Of a DNA stretch of 64,000 nt, positions 24,896-34,932 are shown piece after piece. The stretch's first letter is position 1, and each line of letters opens with the position of its first letter. Both the position numbers and the translations under genes were made by a program. Origin of the DNA: Paenibacillus sp. CF384 (GTDB taxonomy: Bacteria; Bacillota; Bacilli; Paenibacillales; Paenibacillaceae); contig NZ_FNNV01000003.1 in the NCBI RefSeq assembly GCF_900106745.1, forward strand, positions 248,001-312,000. Reading direction: 5' to 3'. The notes under the pieces are model-generated. The model was not told the DNA's origin. It worked only from the letters and a program-made list of their open reading frames with translations, and searched no databases.

Positions 24896-27028
24896 ATGAT
24901 TGGACATGAATTAGGCGGAAGATATGAAATTATTACACGCATCGGCGGAGGCGGCATGGCGCTTGTATATAAAGCCCATGATATCCTGCTCAATCGTCAT
25001 GTTGCGGTTAAAGTGCTGCGTCAGCAGTTCGTGCATGATGAAGAATTTATTCGTCGTTTCAGACGCGAGGCACAATCGGCAGCCTCTCTTTCGCATTCCA
25101 ATGTCGTAAGCATCTATGATGTCGGACAAGAAGACGATACGCACTACATCGTGATGGAATATGTCGAAGGCAACAATTTAAACGAAATTATTAAAGAACG
25201 TGCTCCGTTGCAAACCGAGGAAGCCGTTCGGATTGCGATTCAAATTTGCGATGCACTTGAGCACGCGCATTATAATCAAATCATTCATCGTGACATCAAA
25301 CCACATAATATACTTATCGGCAAGAACGGCCGCGTGAAGGTGACCGATTTCGGTATTGCGCGCGCTGTAACCTCTTCGACAATTACCCAAACAGGTTCTG
25401 TGGTGGGCTCTGTTCATTATTTCTCACCGGAGCATGCGAAGGGCGTCGTAACCGGCGAGAAGTCAGACTTGTATTCGCTTGGCATCGTGCTGTACCAGAT
25501 GGTGACTGGGAAGCTGCCTTTCTTGGGTGAGAGCCCAATTAGCGTAGCGCTGAAGCATTTGCAAGAAACATTCGCCGAGCCCAAAACACTTAACCCGTAC
25601 ATACCGCAAAGTGTAGAGAATGTGATTTTGCGAGCGATGCGGAAGAATCCGGCTGAACGTTATGCGTCTGCCAAGGAGATGCTCAGCGATCTGGAAACTT
25701 GCTTGCAGCCAGAGCGATTGAAAGAACCGAAGATTACATTCGCAAATTCCGATTTTGACGAGACGCGTGTCATGCCTGCGATTCGCGGCAGCATTGCCGA
25801 TAAGATGACGGATACGATATCGAGTGTGCGAACCGAGCAGAGCGGACCATCGGATGAGAAAGCGAAGATATCCGCAGATAAGTCGGATCAGGATCGTTGG
25901 AATTCAGATGGTCTGGAAGAATCGCCGCGCAAACGCAAATGGGTCAAGCCTGTCGTGACGGTTGCTTCAACCTTGATTATTATTGCTCTTGTTTATTGGG
26001 GAGCCATGACTGTTCTGAGTTGGTTTGATATTGAAGAGGTTGATGTGCCGTATGTGGTCAATATGACGGAGACGGAAGCCCGCACCACGCTGGAAGGTGC
26101 TGGTCTTAAAGTGGAAGAGCCCTCGATTTATACCGATAAAGAAGGGGTTCCGAAGGACGTTGTTTATGAGCAGTCGAAACCGAATCAACGAGTGAAGGTA
26201 GGCTCATTCATTAAACTGTACGTCAGCAAAGGGCCGAAGCTGGCGACAGCCGGTGATTATGCCGGCAAGTCCTATGAGGATACGGTAGCAGCGCTGGTAG
26301 CGCTTGGCGTAGCCCAAGACAGTATTACCAAGGATGAAACGTTCAGTGATGAGACCCCAGGCACGGTATTGGAACAGAGCCCTGAGGTTGGTGCCGAATT
26401 TGATCCGAAGACGGTTAAATTTAATTTAACGGTCAGCCAAGGGAAAGAAACATTCCCGATGCCGAATCTGATTAATAAGTCGGAGAAAGATGCGATCGCG
26501 ATTCTGAAGTCCAAAGGTCTTAAGATTAACGAGGCCGACATCGTGCGCGAAGCAAGCTACAAAGAGAAAGGAACTGTAATCGCACAGTATCCTTTCGATC
26601 CTGAGGCGCCGGTATCCGAGGGAGCTGATATTACGCTTACGGTAAGCTCCGGATTGCCAGAAGAAGCAATCGAATACACCTTCAATATCGTCATTTCGCC
26701 GGCAGTGGCTGGCAAGACGAGCGAGATCCGTATTACCTATACGGATGCGCGCGGCGAGAATATTGAATGGGGCAAACGGAAAATTAAAGATACGCAGTCC
26801 TTCCCGGTTAAGGTCGTGCTTGACCCCAACACGGAAGCGATGGTTACCATTTATCGAGATAATCAATTTACCGATACCTTCTCCAAAACGTATGAAGATG
26901 TAAAATCAGGTGAAACTGGAGCGCCGGAAACGGTCCCAGGCACTGAAACGCCGCCGGAAGATCAGCCGGCGCAAACTGAGGAGAATCCTACCGATGGCAA
27001 TACGACCACAAACGAGACCGACCAATAA
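24896..27028 (+). CDS. prkC: PASTA-domain Ser/Thr protein kinase PrkC
   Basis: A 710-residue membrane kinase that senses peptidoglycan fragments and affects germination and cell-wall metabolism. The kinase domain covers about residues 8-270: glycine loop RIGGGGMALVY, ATP-binding Lys39, HRDIKPHN, DFGIA and the SPEHAKG activation loop. One transmembrane helix lies near 360 (TLIIIALVYWGAMTVL). Three PASTA repeats follow outside the cell (VDVPYVVNMTETEA, TAGDYAGKSYED, FPMPNLINKSEKD). A Thr/Pro/Asn-rich tail ends the protein. ATG 24896 is preferred over the in-frame GTG at 24887 for spacing from GAGGGGTG. The end overlaps rsgA by 35 bp. Confidence 0.94.
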   Translation: MIGHELGGRYEIITRIGGGGMALVYKAHDILLNRHVAVKVLRQQFVHDEEFIRRFRREAQSAASLSHSNVVSIYDVGQEDDTHYIVMEYVEGNNLNEIIKERAPLQTEEAVRIAIQICDALEHAHYNQIIHRDIKPHNILIGKNGRVKVTDFGIARAVTSSTITQTGSVVGSVHYFSPEHAKGVVTGEKSDLYSLGIVLYQMVTGKLPFLGESPISVALKHLQETFAEPKTLNPYIPQSVENVILRAMRKNPAERYASAKEMLSDLETCLQPERLKEPKITFANSDFDETRVMPAIRGSIADKMTDTISSVRTEQSGPSDEKAKISADKSDQDRWNSDGLEESPRKRKWVKPVVTVASTLIIIALVYWGAMTVLSWFDIEEVDVPYVVNMTETEARTTLEGAGLKVEEPSIYTDKEGVPKDVVYEQSKPNQRVKVGSFIKLYVSKGPKLATAGDYAGKSYEDTVAALVALGVAQDSITKDETFSDETPGTVLEQSPEVGAEFDPKTVKFNLTVSQGKETFPMPNLINKSEKDAIAILKSKGLKINEADIVREASYKEKGTVIAQYPFDPEAPVSEGADITLTVSSGLPEEAIEYTFNIVISPAVAGKTSEIRITYTDARGENIEWGKRKIKDTQSFPVKVVLDPNTEAMVTIYRDNQFTDTFSKTYEDVKSGETGAPETVPGTETPPEDQPAQTEENPTDGNTTTNETDQ

Positions 27029-27947
27029 CAAGACCGATCAAACAGGAAGAATTGTCAAAGCATTGAGCGGTTATTATTATGTAAGACCGCTCGATGCCTC
27101 CTCTGATGTGGAGCCGATTCAGTGCAGGGCGCGCGGTATCTTCAAGAAACGCGGCGAATCACCGCTTGTCGGGGATGTCGTTGAATATGAAGAGACGGAG
27201 AACGGCGAAGGGGCCGTTAATCGAATCCTGCCGCGCAGCTCGGAACTGATAAGACCGCCTGTTGTCAATATTGATCTTGCTGTACTGGTATTCTCTGTGA
27301 CGGAGCCAGTGCTGAATCTACAGCTTCTGGATAAGTTTCTTGTTCATATCGAACATGCCGGCATCCAAGCAGTGCTTTGTCTCAGCAAGCAAGATCTTGC
27401 TGAGGATGGCGAGGATTCAGAAGAAGCGCGTACGGCTATGAGCGATGTGCTTCGTATTTATCAGCCGATTGGTTATGAGGTGCTTGTGACGAGCTCAAGG
27501 CAAGGTGATGGCACTCCGGCATTGGCAGAACGTCTACAAGGCCATCTGGCGGTGTTCGCCGGTCAATCAGGTGTAGGGAAGTCCTCACTGCTTAATGCGC
27601 TCGTACCGGGCCTCACGCTCGAGACAAACGCAATCAGCAATCGCCTTGGACGTGGTAAACATACGACTCGCCATGTAGAGCTTGTCGATATCGGCGGCGG
27701 ATATGTCGCTGATACACCTGGGTTTAGTCAATTGGATTTTGCCGAGCTTGGTATTGAAGAATTAGGTACTTGTTTCAGAGAAATGCACGAGCTTTCTTCG
27801 GGATGCAAATTCCGAGGCTGTACACATATTCATGAACCGGAATGTGCGGTGCTGGAAGCGCTGGGACGCGGTGAAATCGCACCTAGCCGCCACAGCAATT
27901 ACGTGCTGTTCATGGAGGAAATGAAAGAGAAAAAGCGGAGGTACTGA
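26994..27947 (+). CDS. rsgA: Small ribosomal subunit biogenesis GTPase RsgA
   Basis: A 317-residue circularly permuted GTPase (YloQ) that matures the 30S subunit. An N-terminal OB domain ([15 protein letters not shown]) is followed by the permuted G motifs: LSKQDL (G4), then [14 protein letters not shown] (G1) and [11 protein letters not shown] (G3). A C-terminal zinc site follows ([14 protein letters not shown]). ATG 26994 is chosen because GAGGAG lies 10 bp upstream, which places the start inside prkC; the frame reaches further up but encodes only Arg/Lys-rich shadow sequence. The 35-bp overlap suggests coupled translation. Confidence 0.94.
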   Translation: MAIRPQTRPTNNKTDQTGRIVKALSGYYYVRPLDASSDVEPIQCRARGIFKKRGESPLVGDVVEYEETENGEGAVNRILPRSSELIRPPVVNIDLAVLVFSVTEPVLNLQLLDKFLVHIEHAGIQAVLCLSKQDLAEDGEDSEEARTAMSDVLRIYQPIGYEVLVTSSRQGDGTPALAERLQGHLAVFAGQSGVGKSSLLNALVPGLTLETNAISNRLGRGKHTTRHVELVDIGGGYVADTPGFSQLDFAELGIEELGTCFREMHELSSGCKFRGCTHIHEPECAVLEALGRGEIAPSRHSNYVLFMEEMKEKKRRY

Positions 27948-27948
27948 A

Positions 27949-28593
27949 ATGTCTATCATAGCACCATCGATATTGTCGGCTAATTTCGCGACACTTGCAG
28001 ACGAAATCAAAGACGTGGAGCGTGCCGGAGCGGATTGGATTCATATTGATGTCATGGACGGCCATTTCGTCCCTACACTCACGTTCGGACCACTTGTCAT
28101 AAGTGCCGTACGGCCAGCCACTAAGCTAGTTTTTGACGTACATTTGATGATCGAGCGTCCGGAGCTGCATATCGCCTCATACGTAGCTGCAGGAGCAGAC
28201 CGGATAACGATACATGCCGAGGCATGCGTTCATCTTCACCGCGTTATTCACCAAATCAAAGAAGCTGGACTGCCTGTCGGTGTTGCGCTCAATCCGGCAA
28301 CGCCGATTAACGTGCTGGAGAATGTGCTGGACGATCTGGATATGGTGCTGATTATGACCGTAAACCCGGGCTTTGGGGGACAGCAGTTCATTCCACAATC
28401 GCTGCACAAGATCCGTCAGCTGCGTGCACTGCTTGAATCTCGTGGGCTAGGCGACATGCCCATTCAGGTCGATGGCGGCATTAATGCAACGACTGCGAAG
28501 CTTGTCAGAGAAGCAGGCGCTGATGTATTTGTAGCCGGCAATGCCGTATTCACTGAGCAGGATCGCGGAGCGGCTATTTCAGCACTGCGTTAG
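27949..28593 (+). CDS. rpe: Ribulose-phosphate 3-epimerase
   Basis: A 214-residue TIM-barrel enzyme of the pentose phosphate pathway that interconverts ribulose 5-phosphate and xylulose 5-phosphate. Motifs: [28 protein letters not shown] (metal and catalytic Asp), [16 protein letters not shown] and QVDGGIN. The start lies 1 bp after rsgA behind GGAGG. This matches the rsgA-rpe order of B. subtilis; thiN, which follows there, is absent here. Confidence 0.96.
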   Translation: MSIIAPSILSANFATLADEIKDVERAGADWIHIDVMDGHFVPTLTFGPLVISAVRPATKLVFDVHLMIERPELHIASYVAAGADRITIHAEACVHLHRVIHQIKEAGLPVGVALNPATPINVLENVLDDLDMVLIMTVNPGFGGQQFIPQSLHKIRQLRALLESRGLGDMPIQVDGGINATTAKLVREAGADVFVAGNAVFTEQDRGAAISALR

Positions 28594-28604
28594 GAGGACT
28601 AGAG

Positions 28605-28874
28605 ATGCCCGATTGGTTGAAGAAAGGCCTGTTATGTACCCTCTTTAGTCTTGGCTGCGGACTGATGCTGGCGATATTTCCTAATGTAAAGACCGGCGTC
28701 AATTTTCTGTTCTCCATTCTTGCTCTTGTTATTGCCATTTTTTATTTTAAGCAGTTTACATCCTTGCGATCGCGAATCGTATTTGGTGTGATGTCGCTGC
28801 TCTTCTTTCTTATCTTTACCATTGTGATTGCCGTTGTGCTTTACGCTAGGGCGCATCCAATGACTACTACCTAG
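28605..28874 (+). CDS. Small three-helix membrane protein, unknown function
   Basis: An 89-residue hydrophobic protein, not recognised. Three probable membrane segments lie at about residues 9-26 (LLCTLFSLGCGLMLAIF), 31-48 and 58-81 (IVFGVMSLLFFLIF). A short amphipathic start (PDWLKKG) precedes them. It occupies the position of thiN (thiamine pyrophosphokinase) in B. subtilis but has no similarity to it. It lies 11 bp after rpe behind GGAGG, so it is part of the operon. Confidence 0.7.
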   Translation: MPDWLKKGLLCTLFSLGCGLMLAIFPNVKTGVNFLFSILALVIAIFYFKQFTSLRSRIVFGVMSLLFFLIFTIVIAVVLYARAHPMTTT

Positions 28875-29065
28875 CAGCCTCTGGATGACTTCAGGTTTGG
28901 AATAGGACGATCATAGATCGCATAGGATGGTTACATGAACGAACGTTCTTGTAGCCTTTTTTATTTGTTTAAATAAGGCTGAGAGGACCGTTACGGATGT
29001 TTATTCAGCATACGAAGAACGTTTTGCTCACGCACACGACGCAAAACTCTTAGGAGGGGTGGAGC

Positions 29066-29146
29066 ATGAAATTTTACACGATCAAGCTGCCGAAGTTTTT
29101 GGGTGGCTTCGTGAAGGCGATTCTGAATACGTTCCAGAAGAACTAG
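29066..29146 (+). CDS. spoVM: Stage V sporulation protein SpoVM (26 residues)
   Basis: A 26-residue amphipathic peptide, MKFYTIKLPKFLGGFVKAIL followed by a short tail ending QKN. It is nearly identical in its first 14 residues to B. subtilis SpoVM, which recognises the convex forespore membrane and anchors SpoIVA so the spore coat can assemble. Pro9, needed for curvature recognition, is kept. A strong GGAGGGGTGGAG precedes the ATG. The position between rpe and rpmB is the conserved one. A SigE-like -10 (CATACGAA, 29009-29016) lies upstream but is only a weak guess. The gene is easily missed because of its size. Confidence 0.95.
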   Translation: MKFYTIKLPKFLGGFVKAILNTFQKN

Positions 29147-29251
29147 CGGCTGTCCTGGCTGCCTTGAAGTCCTAACAAAAGGAACGGTTCGACATGCAGC
29201 ATCCTGAGCACAGAGCTTCAGCAAAAGGTCCCTCCTGTGCCTAGACATGCA

Positions 29252-29285
29252 AAAAAGCACCTGATTGAATCAGGTGCTTTTTGTC
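29252..29285. terminator. Bidirectional terminator between spoVM and rpmB
   Basis: Stem AAAAAGCACCTGA/TCAGGTGCTTTTT with a 5-nt loop. It is symmetrical and ends in T on both strands, so it serves the rightward spoVM and the leftward rpmB transcripts. Confidence 0.9.
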
Positions 29286-29300
29286 CATGGCTTAATGCCG

Positions 29301-29489
29301 TTATACACGAGTCACTTTGCCGGCTTTCAGAGCACGAGTGCTGACATAAACACGTTTTGGTTTACCGTTAACAAGAATTCTAACTTTCTGAACGTTAACG
29401 CCCCAAGTGCGGCGAGTTTTGTTGTTAGCGTGAGAAACATGATTGCCAACCCCTGGGCCTTTGCCCGTAATGGCACATTTGCGAGACAT
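29301..29489 (-). CDS. rpmB: 50S ribosomal protein L28
   Basis: A 62-residue ribosomal protein, [20 protein letters not shown] with the [33 protein letters not shown] core. It has the single-Cys form without a zinc ribbon. The start at 29489 follows GGGAGGTG. As in B. subtilis it is transcribed opposite to its neighbours, divergent from yloU and convergent with spoVM. Confidence 0.97.
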   Translation of the reverse strand: MSRKCAITGKGPGVGNHVSHANNKTRRTWGVNVQKVRILVNGKPKRVYVSTRALKAGKVTRV

Positions 29490-29536
29490 GGAATACACCT
29501 CCCTTGAAGATTCACTGCAAATAAACAGACTCCAAT

Positions 29537-29565
29537 ATAATAACATAACAAATCACATTCATCAA
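29537..29565 (-). promoter_or_regulatory. SigA-type promoter of rpmB
   Basis: On the minus strand TTGATG-17-TATTAT, ending about 48 bp before the L28 start. Confidence 0.65.
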
Positions 29566-29640
29566 GCATTTGAAGTTTACTTGTCTGAGGTATATAAAGC
29601 GCTTAAAATGCAGAAAATGGTCGTAAAATGGGCACTGGGC

Positions 29641-29669
29641 TTCAAAATCGTCATTATTTATAGTACAAT
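29641..29669 (+). promoter_or_regulatory. SigA-type promoter of yloU-fakA
   Basis: TTCAAA-17-TACAAT, about 43 bp upstream of the yloU start and divergent from the rpmB promoter. Confidence 0.6.
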
Positions 29670-29711
29670 GTTGTTTAGTCCATAATAATAACGGTGAAGG
29701 AGTGGTTTTCC

Positions 29712-30071
29712 ATGCCCCTGCAGATTAATTCGGATTTAGGCAATGTATTCATAACCGACCATGTTATCTCCGTTCTTGCCGGCTCAGCGGCACTGGATTG
29801 TTATGGACTGGTAGGGATGGCTTCAAGAAAGCAGCTGAAAGACGGAATTGCCGAGCTGCTTGGTCGAGATAATTTATCGCGCGGTGTTGAAGTCCACCGA
29901 GAGAACGACTACTTACACATTGATTTGTACATCATCGTTAGCTACGGCACAAAAATTTCCGAGGTCGCACATAACATTCAGTCGAAAGTGAAGTATGTGA
30001 TGAACGAGGTCATCGGCGTCAAGGTAGACGTCATCAATATTTTTGTCCAAGGCGTACGGGTATCTCGGTAG
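29712..30071 (+). CDS. yloU: Asp23/Gls24 family protein YloU
   Basis: A 119-residue Asp23/Gls24 protein, an envelope-associated family with no defined enzymatic role. The core LGNVFITDHVISVLAGSAALDCYGLVGMASR and the strand DYLHIDLYIIVSYGTKISEVA are typical. ATG 29712 is chosen because GAAGGAG lies 9 bp upstream. It precedes fakA, the conserved pair, and probably shares its promoter at 29641-29669. Confidence 0.92.
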   Translation: MPLQINSDLGNVFITDHVISVLAGSAALDCYGLVGMASRKQLKDGIAELLGRDNLSRGVEVHRENDYLHIDLYIIVSYGTKISEVAHNIQSKVKYVMNEVIGVKVDVINIFVQGVRVSR

Positions 30072-30086
30072 GAAGGGGTAATACGT

Positions 30087-31934
30087 TTGATTAAACGCTT
30101 TATTAACGGCTCAGACTTTACAAGTATGGTACTGAGCGGAGCGGAAAGTTTGCAAAGAAATGTTGAGCGCATTAATGCGCTGAATGTGTTCCCGGTTCCG
30201 GACGGTGATACCGGGACGAATATGAATTTAACGATGACGTCAGGAAAACGCGAGCTTCAAAGCAAATCCTCCCCAGCAATAGGCAAAGTTGCGGAAGCGC
30301 TTTCTAAAGGGTTGCTTATGGGTGCACGCGGGAATTCCGGCGTTATTTTGTCACAGTTATTCAGGGGGTTCGCCAAAAGTATCGTCAACTTGGAGCAAAT
30401 CGATCCGATTCAGTTTGCTGCTGCACTTCAGAATGGAGTAGACATGGCTTATAAGGCTGTCGTCAAGCCGGTTGAAGGGACGATTCTGACCGTTGCGAAA
30501 GATACGGCTAAACATGCGGTATCTATCGCTAAGCGCACAACAGATATGACAGAGATGATGCGTGAGGTTGTTACCAAATCGAATGAATCGCTGGCACGTA
30601 CACCTGATTTGCTTCCGGTACTTAAGCAAGTAGGTGTAGTGGATTCCGGCGGTCAGGGACTTGTTTGTATTTATGAAGGGTTCCTGCGTGCATTAACTGA
30701 AAACATGGGCAGTGTGGATGAGAGTCATATGGGTTCGGAGGCAGCATCACCTGAGCTGTTCCCTTCTAGGAATTCCGTGCCTGCAGCATCGGCCGCACGT
30801 CCTAACCAAGTGTTGTCCAGTGCACAATCTCGCTTGGAAACAGAGAATATTGAATTTTTATACGATATGGAATTTTTCATTAATCGGAAGCTGGCAGGCC
30901 GTCATGCGCTGCGCTTCGATGAAGCTTTGTTCAAAGGCATGCTCAGCAGAGACGGGGATTCGATCCTTGTCATTGCGGACGACGAAATCATTAAAGTTCA
31001 TGTTCATACGCGCAAGCCGGGGGATGTGCTGAACTACGCGCTGCCTTACGGTGAGCTGACTGAAATTCATATTCTTAACATGCGTGAGCAGCATCGCGAG
31101 CTTCTTCAAGAAGAAGCCGCGCATCTGAACAGCAGCACGACATCCGCTCCAGCAGTTCACGAAGATCCGCTGAAGGAAACGGCGATCGTAGAGGAAGCGG
31201 CGCTTGGGCTAGCTGTTTCGGAAGTGTTGACAGGCACGCCTGCAGCGTCCATTACAGCGGAATCGGCTCATGAGTGGGCATCATTCGGCATCATTGCAGT
31301 GGCCATGGGCGAAGGGATCGCATCGATCTTCATGGATAATAACGTCGATATCGTGCTTTCCGGCGGACAATCGATGAATCCATCGACAGAGGATTTCGTC
31401 AATGCGATCGAATCACTGTCGGCTGAGCATATTTATCTGCTGCCGAATAACGGCAACATCATCTTGGCTGCGCAGCAAGCTGCAGAGCTGTGTGAACGAA
31501 ATGTAACCGTTATACAAACGAAGAATATCCCGCAGGGACTTGCAGCTGTACTGGTCTTCAAGGAAGACGGGACTGCTGAAGAGAACACGGAAGCGATGAG
31601 CGAGGCTGCGAAGCAAGTGCGTTCAGGACAAGTGACGAATGCAGTAAGGAATACTTCGATTGACGGCATTACCATTCATGAAGGCGATTATATTGGCATC
31701 ATGGAGAAGTCCATTGTGACCGCTTCCCCAAGCTTGCAAGAAACCTGCAGGGAGCTGCTTGCCAGAATGCTGGAAGACGGCGGCGAGCTTGTTACGATTC
31801 TCACTGGCGATCAAGCAGACGCGGCTGTAACAGCGGAATTCGTACAATGGGCAACCGAGACCTTTGCACATGCAGAGCTTGAAGTACATGAAGGCGGACA
31901 ACCGCTTTATCCATATCTATTTGCAGTGGAATAG
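30087..31934 (+). CDS. fakA: Fatty acid kinase catalytic subunit FakA (YloV)
   Basis: A 615-residue DhaL-type kinase that, with a FakB/DegV acyl-binding partner, phosphorylates exogenous or released fatty acids for phospholipid synthesis. The N-terminal Dak2 domain holds VFPVPDGDTGTNMNLTM and LLMGARGNSGVILSQL. The start is TTG 30087 behind GGAAGGGG. The next gene encodes a DegV/FakB-type protein, supporting a kinase plus lipid-carrier pair. A low-complexity segment near residues 215-250 separates the domains. Confidence 0.93.
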   Translation: MIKRFINGSDFTSMVLSGAESLQRNVERINALNVFPVPDGDTGTNMNLTMTSGKRELQSKSSPAIGKVAEALSKGLLMGARGNSGVILSQLFRGFAKSIVNLEQIDPIQFAAALQNGVDMAYKAVVKPVEGTILTVAKDTAKHAVSIAKRTTDMTEMMREVVTKSNESLARTPDLLPVLKQVGVVDSGGQGLVCIYEGFLRALTENMGSVDESHMGSEAASPELFPSRNSVPAASAARPNQVLSSAQSRLETENIEFLYDMEFFINRKLAGRHALRFDEALFKGMLSRDGDSILVIADDEIIKVHVHTRKPGDVLNYALPYGELTEIHILNMREQHRELLQEEAAHLNSSTTSAPAVHEDPLKETAIVEEAALGLAVSEVLTGTPAASITAESAHEWASFGIIAVAMGEGIASIFMDNNVDIVLSGGQSMNPSTEDFVNAIESLSAEHIYLLPNNGNIILAAQQAAELCERNVTVIQTKNIPQGLAAVLVFKEDGTAEENTEAMSEAAKQVRSGQVTNAVRNTSIDGITIHEGDYIGIMEKSIVTASPSLQETCRELLARMLEDGGELVTILTGDQADAAVTAEFVQWATETFAHAELEVHEGGQPLYPYLFAVE

Positions 31935-31945
31935 GGGGTGCTGGG

Positions 31946-32800
31946 ATGGGTGCAATCAAGATCATAACGGACAGTACGGCGGATATTCCAAAGCGTGTCC
32001 GTGAGCAGCATAATATCGAGATGGTCCCGCTTAAGGTGCTCTTCGGCGAGGACACGTATCTCGATGCAGTCACCATCACGAACAATCAATTTTATGAGCG
32101 ATTGGCCAAAGCGACTCTGCTGCCAACCACTTCACAGCCCTCACCGGTAGAGTTTATGGAAACCTACGAGCGTGTGCTCGCTACAGGAAAGGACACCTCT
32201 ATTATCTCCATTCATCTGTCCTCTGCACTAAGCGGCACTTATCAATCGGCGGTTCTGGGCTCTAACTTACTTGAAGTGCCCGGCGATATTACGGTGATCG
32301 ATTCCAAATCCGCGTCGTATGGCATCGGGCTGTTGGCTGTTAAAGCGGCCGAGATGGCCGCAGCGGGTGAAACCAAAGAAGCCATCGTGACCAAAGTGGA
32401 AAACATGATTCAAGATCGTCGTATGTATTTCTTGCTTGATACGCTCGAGTATTTGCAGAAAGGTGGTCGAATTGGCAAAGCAGCAGCTTTGTTTGGTTCG
32501 ATCCTCAACATAAAGCCAATCCTGACGATTGACAGCGAAGGCGAAGTCATGGCGGTAGATAAGGTGCGCGGGACGAAGAAAGCGATGCAGCGCATTATCG
32601 ACCTGTTTAAGAAAGACTTCGGCGATGATCCTATTGAAATGACAGTCGGGTGGACACATAAGAACGAGCTGGCGCTGGAGCTGGCAGCTCTGGCGCAAGG
32701 ACAGCTGAACATACGCAGCATCAGGCAAACAGAGATCGGCTCGGTTATTGGAACACATGCCGGTCCCGGTGCCGCTGCATTGTTTATTACACGGGTGTGA
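31946..32800 (+). CDS. DegV/FakB family fatty-acid-binding protein
   Basis: A 284-residue DegV-fold protein that binds a fatty acid and presents it to FakA. The N-terminal KIITDSTADIPK, TSQPSPVEFMETYE (lipid carboxylate loop), the SSALSGTYQSA helix and the C-terminal IGTHAGPGA motif are typical. It lies 11 bp after fakA, which makes FakB function likely although acyl preference is not readable. It occupies the position of the B. subtilis sdaAB-sdaAA serine dehydratase genes between yloV and recG. Confidence 0.9.
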   Translation: MGAIKIITDSTADIPKRVREQHNIEMVPLKVLFGEDTYLDAVTITNNQFYERLAKATLLPTTSQPSPVEFMETYERVLATGKDTSIISIHLSSALSGTYQSAVLGSNLLEVPGDITVIDSKSASYGIGLLAVKAAEMAAAGETKEAIVTKVENMIQDRRMYFLLDTLEYLQKGGRIGKAAALFGSILNIKPILTIDSEGEVMAVDKVRGTKKAMQRIIDLFKKDFGDDPIEMTVGWTHKNELALELAALAQGQLNIRSIRQTEIGSVIGTHAGPGAAALFITRV

Positions 32801-32810
32801 GGTAATGGGG

Positions 32811-34859
32811 ATGAAGCTGGATCAAATAACGGTCCGGCAAATGAAAGGCGTGAGTGCTCAGAAAGAATTAGAGCTTCACGCCTTTGGCGTTCATACGATC
32901 GCGGATTTGCTGGATTATTTTCCGTTTCGATATGAAGACTATCGCATTCGGAGCTTAGAGGAAACGAAGGATGGGGAGAAAGCGACCGTTGAAGGCAAGA
33001 TTATGGGCAATCCGCTCTTGCAGCGGCTCGGCCGCGCTAAGACACGCTTAACCTGCAAAATCGTAATTGACGGAATATTAGTGACAGCCGTATGGTTTAA
33101 TCGACATTTTCTACAGGATCAGCTGGTTCCGGGCCGGGATATCGTTCTGACGGGCAAATGGGAGCAGCAGCGGCTTCAGATTACGGTATCGGAGTCCGAG
33201 TTCCCTGATAAAGGCGCTTCGCGCTCAGGGACTCTTCAGTCCGTATACTCCGTTGGCGGCAGCGTAACACAGCCATGGATACGCAAAATCATGGCGCAAG
33301 CGCTGCTTCAATATGGGCCGATGGTGGAAGAGATTCTGCCTGTTGAATTGATGGACAAGCATGGCCTCATGCTGCGCAGAGATGCAGTGAAGCAGATTCA
33401 TCAGCCCGAGGATATCGCGCAAGGGCAGGCGGCTCGTCGCCGACTCGTCTACGAGGAGCTGTTCTTGTTCCAGTTAAAGCTGCAGGCGTACCGCACCATT
33501 AATCGTAAACGAATGGATGGTGTCGCCCATGTGGTGGATGCGGAATCGATTCGGGTTTTCGTGCGGACACTGCCCTTTGAGCTGACAGATTCACAGAAGA
33601 AGGTTGTTAACGAAATCCTGATTGATATGCGTCATCCTTCCTGTATGAACCGCTTGCTGCAGGGGGATGTCGGATCCGGTAAGACGGTCGTAGCGGCGAT
33701 TGCGCTGTTTGCCGCTTACAAAGCTGGCCACCAAGGGGCACTGATGGTGCCGACGGAGATATTAGCGGAGCAGCACTACCGTTCCTTACAGAAGCTTCTA
33801 GGCGGTGTAGGGCTGCAGGTAGCGCTGCTAACAGGCAGCTTGACGGAGAAGAAACGGCGGGATGTGCTGGCGGGGCTGCAAATGGGGCTGATTGATGTGA
33901 TCGTCGGCACGCAGGCGATTATTCAGGAAGGCGTTAATTTCCGCAGTCTGGGTTTAGTTGTAACGGATGAGCAGCACCGATTTGGCGTTAACCAGCGAAG
34001 TGTGCTGCGCCGCAAAGGGATGAATCCGGATGTGCTGACGATGACAGCGACACCGATCCCGAGGACGCTTGCCATTACGGCGTTCGGCGACCTTGATGTA
34101 TCTACGCTGCGGGAACGTCCGCAGGGTCGTAAGCCGATCCAGACAAATTGGGTGAAGCATAATATGCTGGAACGCGTGCTTGGATTTATTCGGCGCGAGG
34201 TGGAGGCTGGGCGCCAGTGTTATTTTATATGCCCGCTCATCGAGGAATCGGAGAAACTGGATGTGCAGAATGCGATAGATTTGCATATTCAAATCCAGCA
34301 AGCATTCCCAGATCTGAAGATAGGCTTGCTTCACGGCCGACTCTCAACTTCGGACAAAGATGAAGTCATGCGCGCATTCAGCGAGAATGACGTGCATGTG
34401 CTCGTAGCAACCACTGTCGTCGAAGTCGGTGTCGACGTGCCGAACGCTACTCTGATGGTCATTATGGATGCGGAAAGGTTTGGCTTATCTCAACTCCACC
34501 AGTTGCGCGGGCGCGTAGGTCGTGGCGGCCATCAATCCTACTGTGTCTTAATAGCTGATCCGAAGTCGGAGATCGGTCGTGAACGGATGAAAATCATGAC
34601 GGAGACGGATGACGGCTTCGAGGTATCGAGACGGGATTTGGAGCTGAGGGGACCCGGGGATTTCTTCGGCACGAAGCAAAGCGGTGTACCGGACTTTAAG
34701 CTTGCCGATATGGCGGCCGACTTCGCCGTGCTCGAGGAAGCCAGGGACGATGCGGCTGACATCACGGCGAAGCCGGATTTCTGGACGGAAGCGGCCTATG
34801 CCAGAGTACGCGAGCTGCTCAAGAAAGAGCAACTTTTTCAAGGGGAACTCTTGGACTAG
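32811..34859 (+). CDS. recG: ATP-dependent DNA helicase RecG
   Basis: A 682-residue branch-migration helicase that reverses stalled forks. The wedge/OB domain covers about 50-150. Helicase motifs: LLQGDVGSGKTVVA (Walker A), VVTDEQHRFG (DEQH box), TATPIPRTLA and QLRGRVGRGG. ATG 32811 is preferred because GTGAGG lies 8 bp upstream; ATG 32805 sits too close to it. The length equals B. subtilis RecG. It ends the ylo superoperon here; fapR and plsX do not follow as in B. subtilis. Confidence 0.96.
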   Translation: MKLDQITVRQMKGVSAQKELELHAFGVHTIADLLDYFPFRYEDYRIRSLEETKDGEKATVEGKIMGNPLLQRLGRAKTRLTCKIVIDGILVTAVWFNRHFLQDQLVPGRDIVLTGKWEQQRLQITVSESEFPDKGASRSGTLQSVYSVGGSVTQPWIRKIMAQALLQYGPMVEEILPVELMDKHGLMLRRDAVKQIHQPEDIAQGQAARRRLVYEELFLFQLKLQAYRTINRKRMDGVAHVVDAESIRVFVRTLPFELTDSQKKVVNEILIDMRHPSCMNRLLQGDVGSGKTVVAAIALFAAYKAGHQGALMVPTEILAEQHYRSLQKLLGGVGLQVALLTGSLTEKKRRDVLAGLQMGLIDVIVGTQAIIQEGVNFRSLGLVVTDEQHRFGVNQRSVLRRKGMNPDVLTMTATPIPRTLAITAFGDLDVSTLRERPQGRKPIQTNWVKHNMLERVLGFIRREVEAGRQCYFICPLIEESEKLDVQNAIDLHIQIQQAFPDLKIGLLHGRLSTSDKDEVMRAFSENDVHVLVATTVVEVGVDVPNATLMVIMDAERFGLSQLHQLRGRVGRGGHQSYCVLIADPKSEIGRERMKIMTETDDGFEVSRRDLELRGPGDFFGTKQSGVPDFKLADMAADFAVLEEARDDAADITAKPDFWTEAAYARVRELLKKEQLFQGELLD

Positions 34860-34932
34860 TTTTGAAAGTGGCTGTCTCAGCATATAGTACAACGAATGGC
34901 TTTAAGAAGCCGACGGAGGTGCTAGCCCTAAG

